This document shows, piece after piece, positions 63,121 through 64,000 of a stretch of 64,000 nt of DNA. The notes beneath the pieces are model-generated. The model made no database searches. It worked only from the letters and a program-made list of their open reading frames with translations, and had not been told where the DNA came from. Within the stretch, counting starts at the first letter, position 1; each line of letters opens with the position of its first letter. The translations under genes were made by a program, and so were the position numbers. Origin of the DNA: Marinobacter azerbaijanicus (GTDB taxonomy: Bacteria; Pseudomonadota; Gammaproteobacteria; Pseudomonadales; Oleiphilaceae). The stretch covers positions 372,001 through 436,000 of the forward strand of contig NZ_JASSVS010000003.1 in NCBI RefSeq assembly GCF_030250645.1, in the 5' to 3' direction.

Positions 63121-64000
63121 TCAAAACAGAGGTATTTGCTCACCGCCAGGCTTTCGGAAAAGGTCGGTGCGCAGTGGTTCTGCTTCATGCCGGCCGAGCC
63201 CCAGGCTTCTCGCTTTCCTGTTGAAGCGCTGACGTACCAGGTCGGCATAGGGTCCGGTTCCAGTCATTCTCTCGCCCCATCGTGACTCGTAACTCTTGCC
63301 TCCTCTCAGGTCCCGGATACGGGCCATGACGTGTTCGGCGCGTTGGGGGAAATGCCGTTGCAACCAGTCCTGAAACAGTTCGTCCAGTTCCAGGGGCAGG
63401 CGTAGCATGATCCAGCTTGCCCGCCCCGCACCTGCCCCGGCGGCGGCCTCCAGAATCGCTTCGATTTCGTGGTCGTTAATGAATGGAATTACCGGCCCAA
63501 GTATGATGCCAGTCGGTATTCCGGCGGCGTTGAGTTCACGAATGATTTTCAGGCGTGTGGCCGGCGCTGCAGCCCGGGGTTCCATTTGCCGCTTCAGGGT
63601 ATTGTCCAGAGTGGTAAGGCTGACACTGACCGAGCACAGGCCCTGGCCTGCCAGCTCCGATAACAGGTCCAGGTCGCGCAGAATCAGGGCTCCCTTGGTG
63701 ATAATGGTCACCGGGTGGCGGTACTCGGCCAATACCTTGAGTATGCCCCTGGTGATTTCCCGCTGTTTCTCCACCGGTTGATAGGCATCCGTGTTCATTC
63801 CCAGAGCGATGGGTGACACCCGATAACCGGGCTTGTCCAGTTCCTTGCGCAGCTGTTCGGCAGCATTGGGCTTGGCGATCAGGCGGGTTTCGAAGTCCAG
63901 CCCGGGGGACATGTCCCAGTACGCATGGGAGGGCCTTGCGAAGCAGTAGATGCACGCGTGCTCGCAACCTCGGTAGGGGTTTATGGACTGATCAAAAGGC
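63121..64000 (-). CDS. radical SAM protein, PA0069-like (N-terminal part outside window)
   Basis: The frame is open to the right edge. Its visible N-terminal segment is NPYRGCEHACIYCFARPSHAYWDMSPGLDFE, with the CxxxCxxC motif that binds the 4Fe-4S cluster of radical SAM enzymes. The remainder shows LGMNTDAYQPVEKQREITRGILKVL, VTIITKGALILRDLDLL and VSLTTLDNTLKRQMEPRAAAP, typical of the photolyase-like radical SAM group. At least 293 residues are present; the true start lies beyond 64000. The reaction is unknown. Confidence 0.88.
   Translation of the reverse strand, partial: PFDQSINPYRGCEHACIYCFARPSHAYWDMSPGLDFETRLIAKPNAAEQLRKELDKPGYRVSPIALGMNTDAYQPVEKQREITRGILKVLAEYRHPVTIITKGALILRDLDLLSELAGQGLCSVSVSLTTLDNTLKRQMEPRAAAPATRLKIIRELNAAGIPTGIILGPVIPFINDHEIEAILEAAAGAGAGRASWIMLRLPLELDELFQDWLQRHFPQRAEHVMARIRDLRGGKSYESRWGERMTGTGPYADLVRQRFNRKARSLGLGRHEAEPLRTDLFRKPGGEQIPLF

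Noticed and set aside
63536..63967. Second frame overlapping the radical SAM gene as evidence of a frameshift
   Set aside because: The main frame is open through to the window edge with the CxxxCxxC motif in place, so the other frame is a shadow.

Overview
This window is bacterial chromosome. It most likely comes from a marine gammaproteobacterium close to Marinobacter. The gene content and order resemble the pseudomonad core (rpe-gph-trpE, trpGDC, a Vfr-type CRP gene beside an OsmC-like gene, amgK-murU, lptD-surA-pdxA-rsmA-apaH). Added to this are typical marine functions: glycine-betaine ABC uptake, a TRAP transporter and a secreted lipase with its foldase. The genus is an inference, since no rRNA lies in the window. 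I saw no tRNA gene, prophage, insertion sequence or CRISPR array.

Layout. 1-17 kb: an OsmC-like gene (cut by the window edge), crp/vfr, a hydrolase, molybdate uptake (modA-modB-modC), a lipase-like hydrolase, a sterol-desaturase-like enzyme divergent from an AraC regulator, two GSTs, lipoproteins, glycine-betaine uptake (proX-proW-proV) and a small M14 peptidase/hydrolase group. 17-23.3 kb: rpe-gph followed by trpE-trpG-trpD-trpC, all on the minus strand, with a Trp leader peptide before trpE. 23.4-36.2 kb: a DUF3530 protein, an orphan PAAR protein, amgK-murU-djlA-like, then divergently lptD-surA-pdxA-rsmA-apaH, a DUF423 protein, thiS-thiG and slmA. 36.3-44.6 kb: an inositol-phosphatase-family enzyme, an aminotransferase, a solute-binding protein, a LuxR-type response regulator, a frameshifted hybrid histidine kinase, and the lipase chaperone and lipase. 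44.3-51.9 kb: an RND efflux pair, a membrane J-domain protein, a secretin-like fragment, and DAHP synthase behind an aromatic-rich leader peptide and attenuator. 51.9-64 kb: a LysE exporter, a lipoamide-dehydrogenase-like enzyme, a Dps-like protein, a large lipoprotein, a CFA synthase with a flavoprotein, TRAP transporter genes dctP-dctQ-dctM, and a radical SAM protein cut by the window edge.

Two regulatory themes stand out. First, entry into aromatic biosynthesis (DAHP synthase) and the Trp branch (trpE) are both preceded by short ORFs dense in their end-product codons. Second, six copies of an unusual intergenic element occur, four of them in and just after the trp operon. Each copy has an outer inverted repeat of 22-31 bp that is unique to that copy, enclosing a conserved core of about 53 nt. 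The core folds as two small hairpins that both end in the same TCCM loop. Stem sequences change between copies while pairing is kept. I regard this as the best candidate here for a poorly described system.
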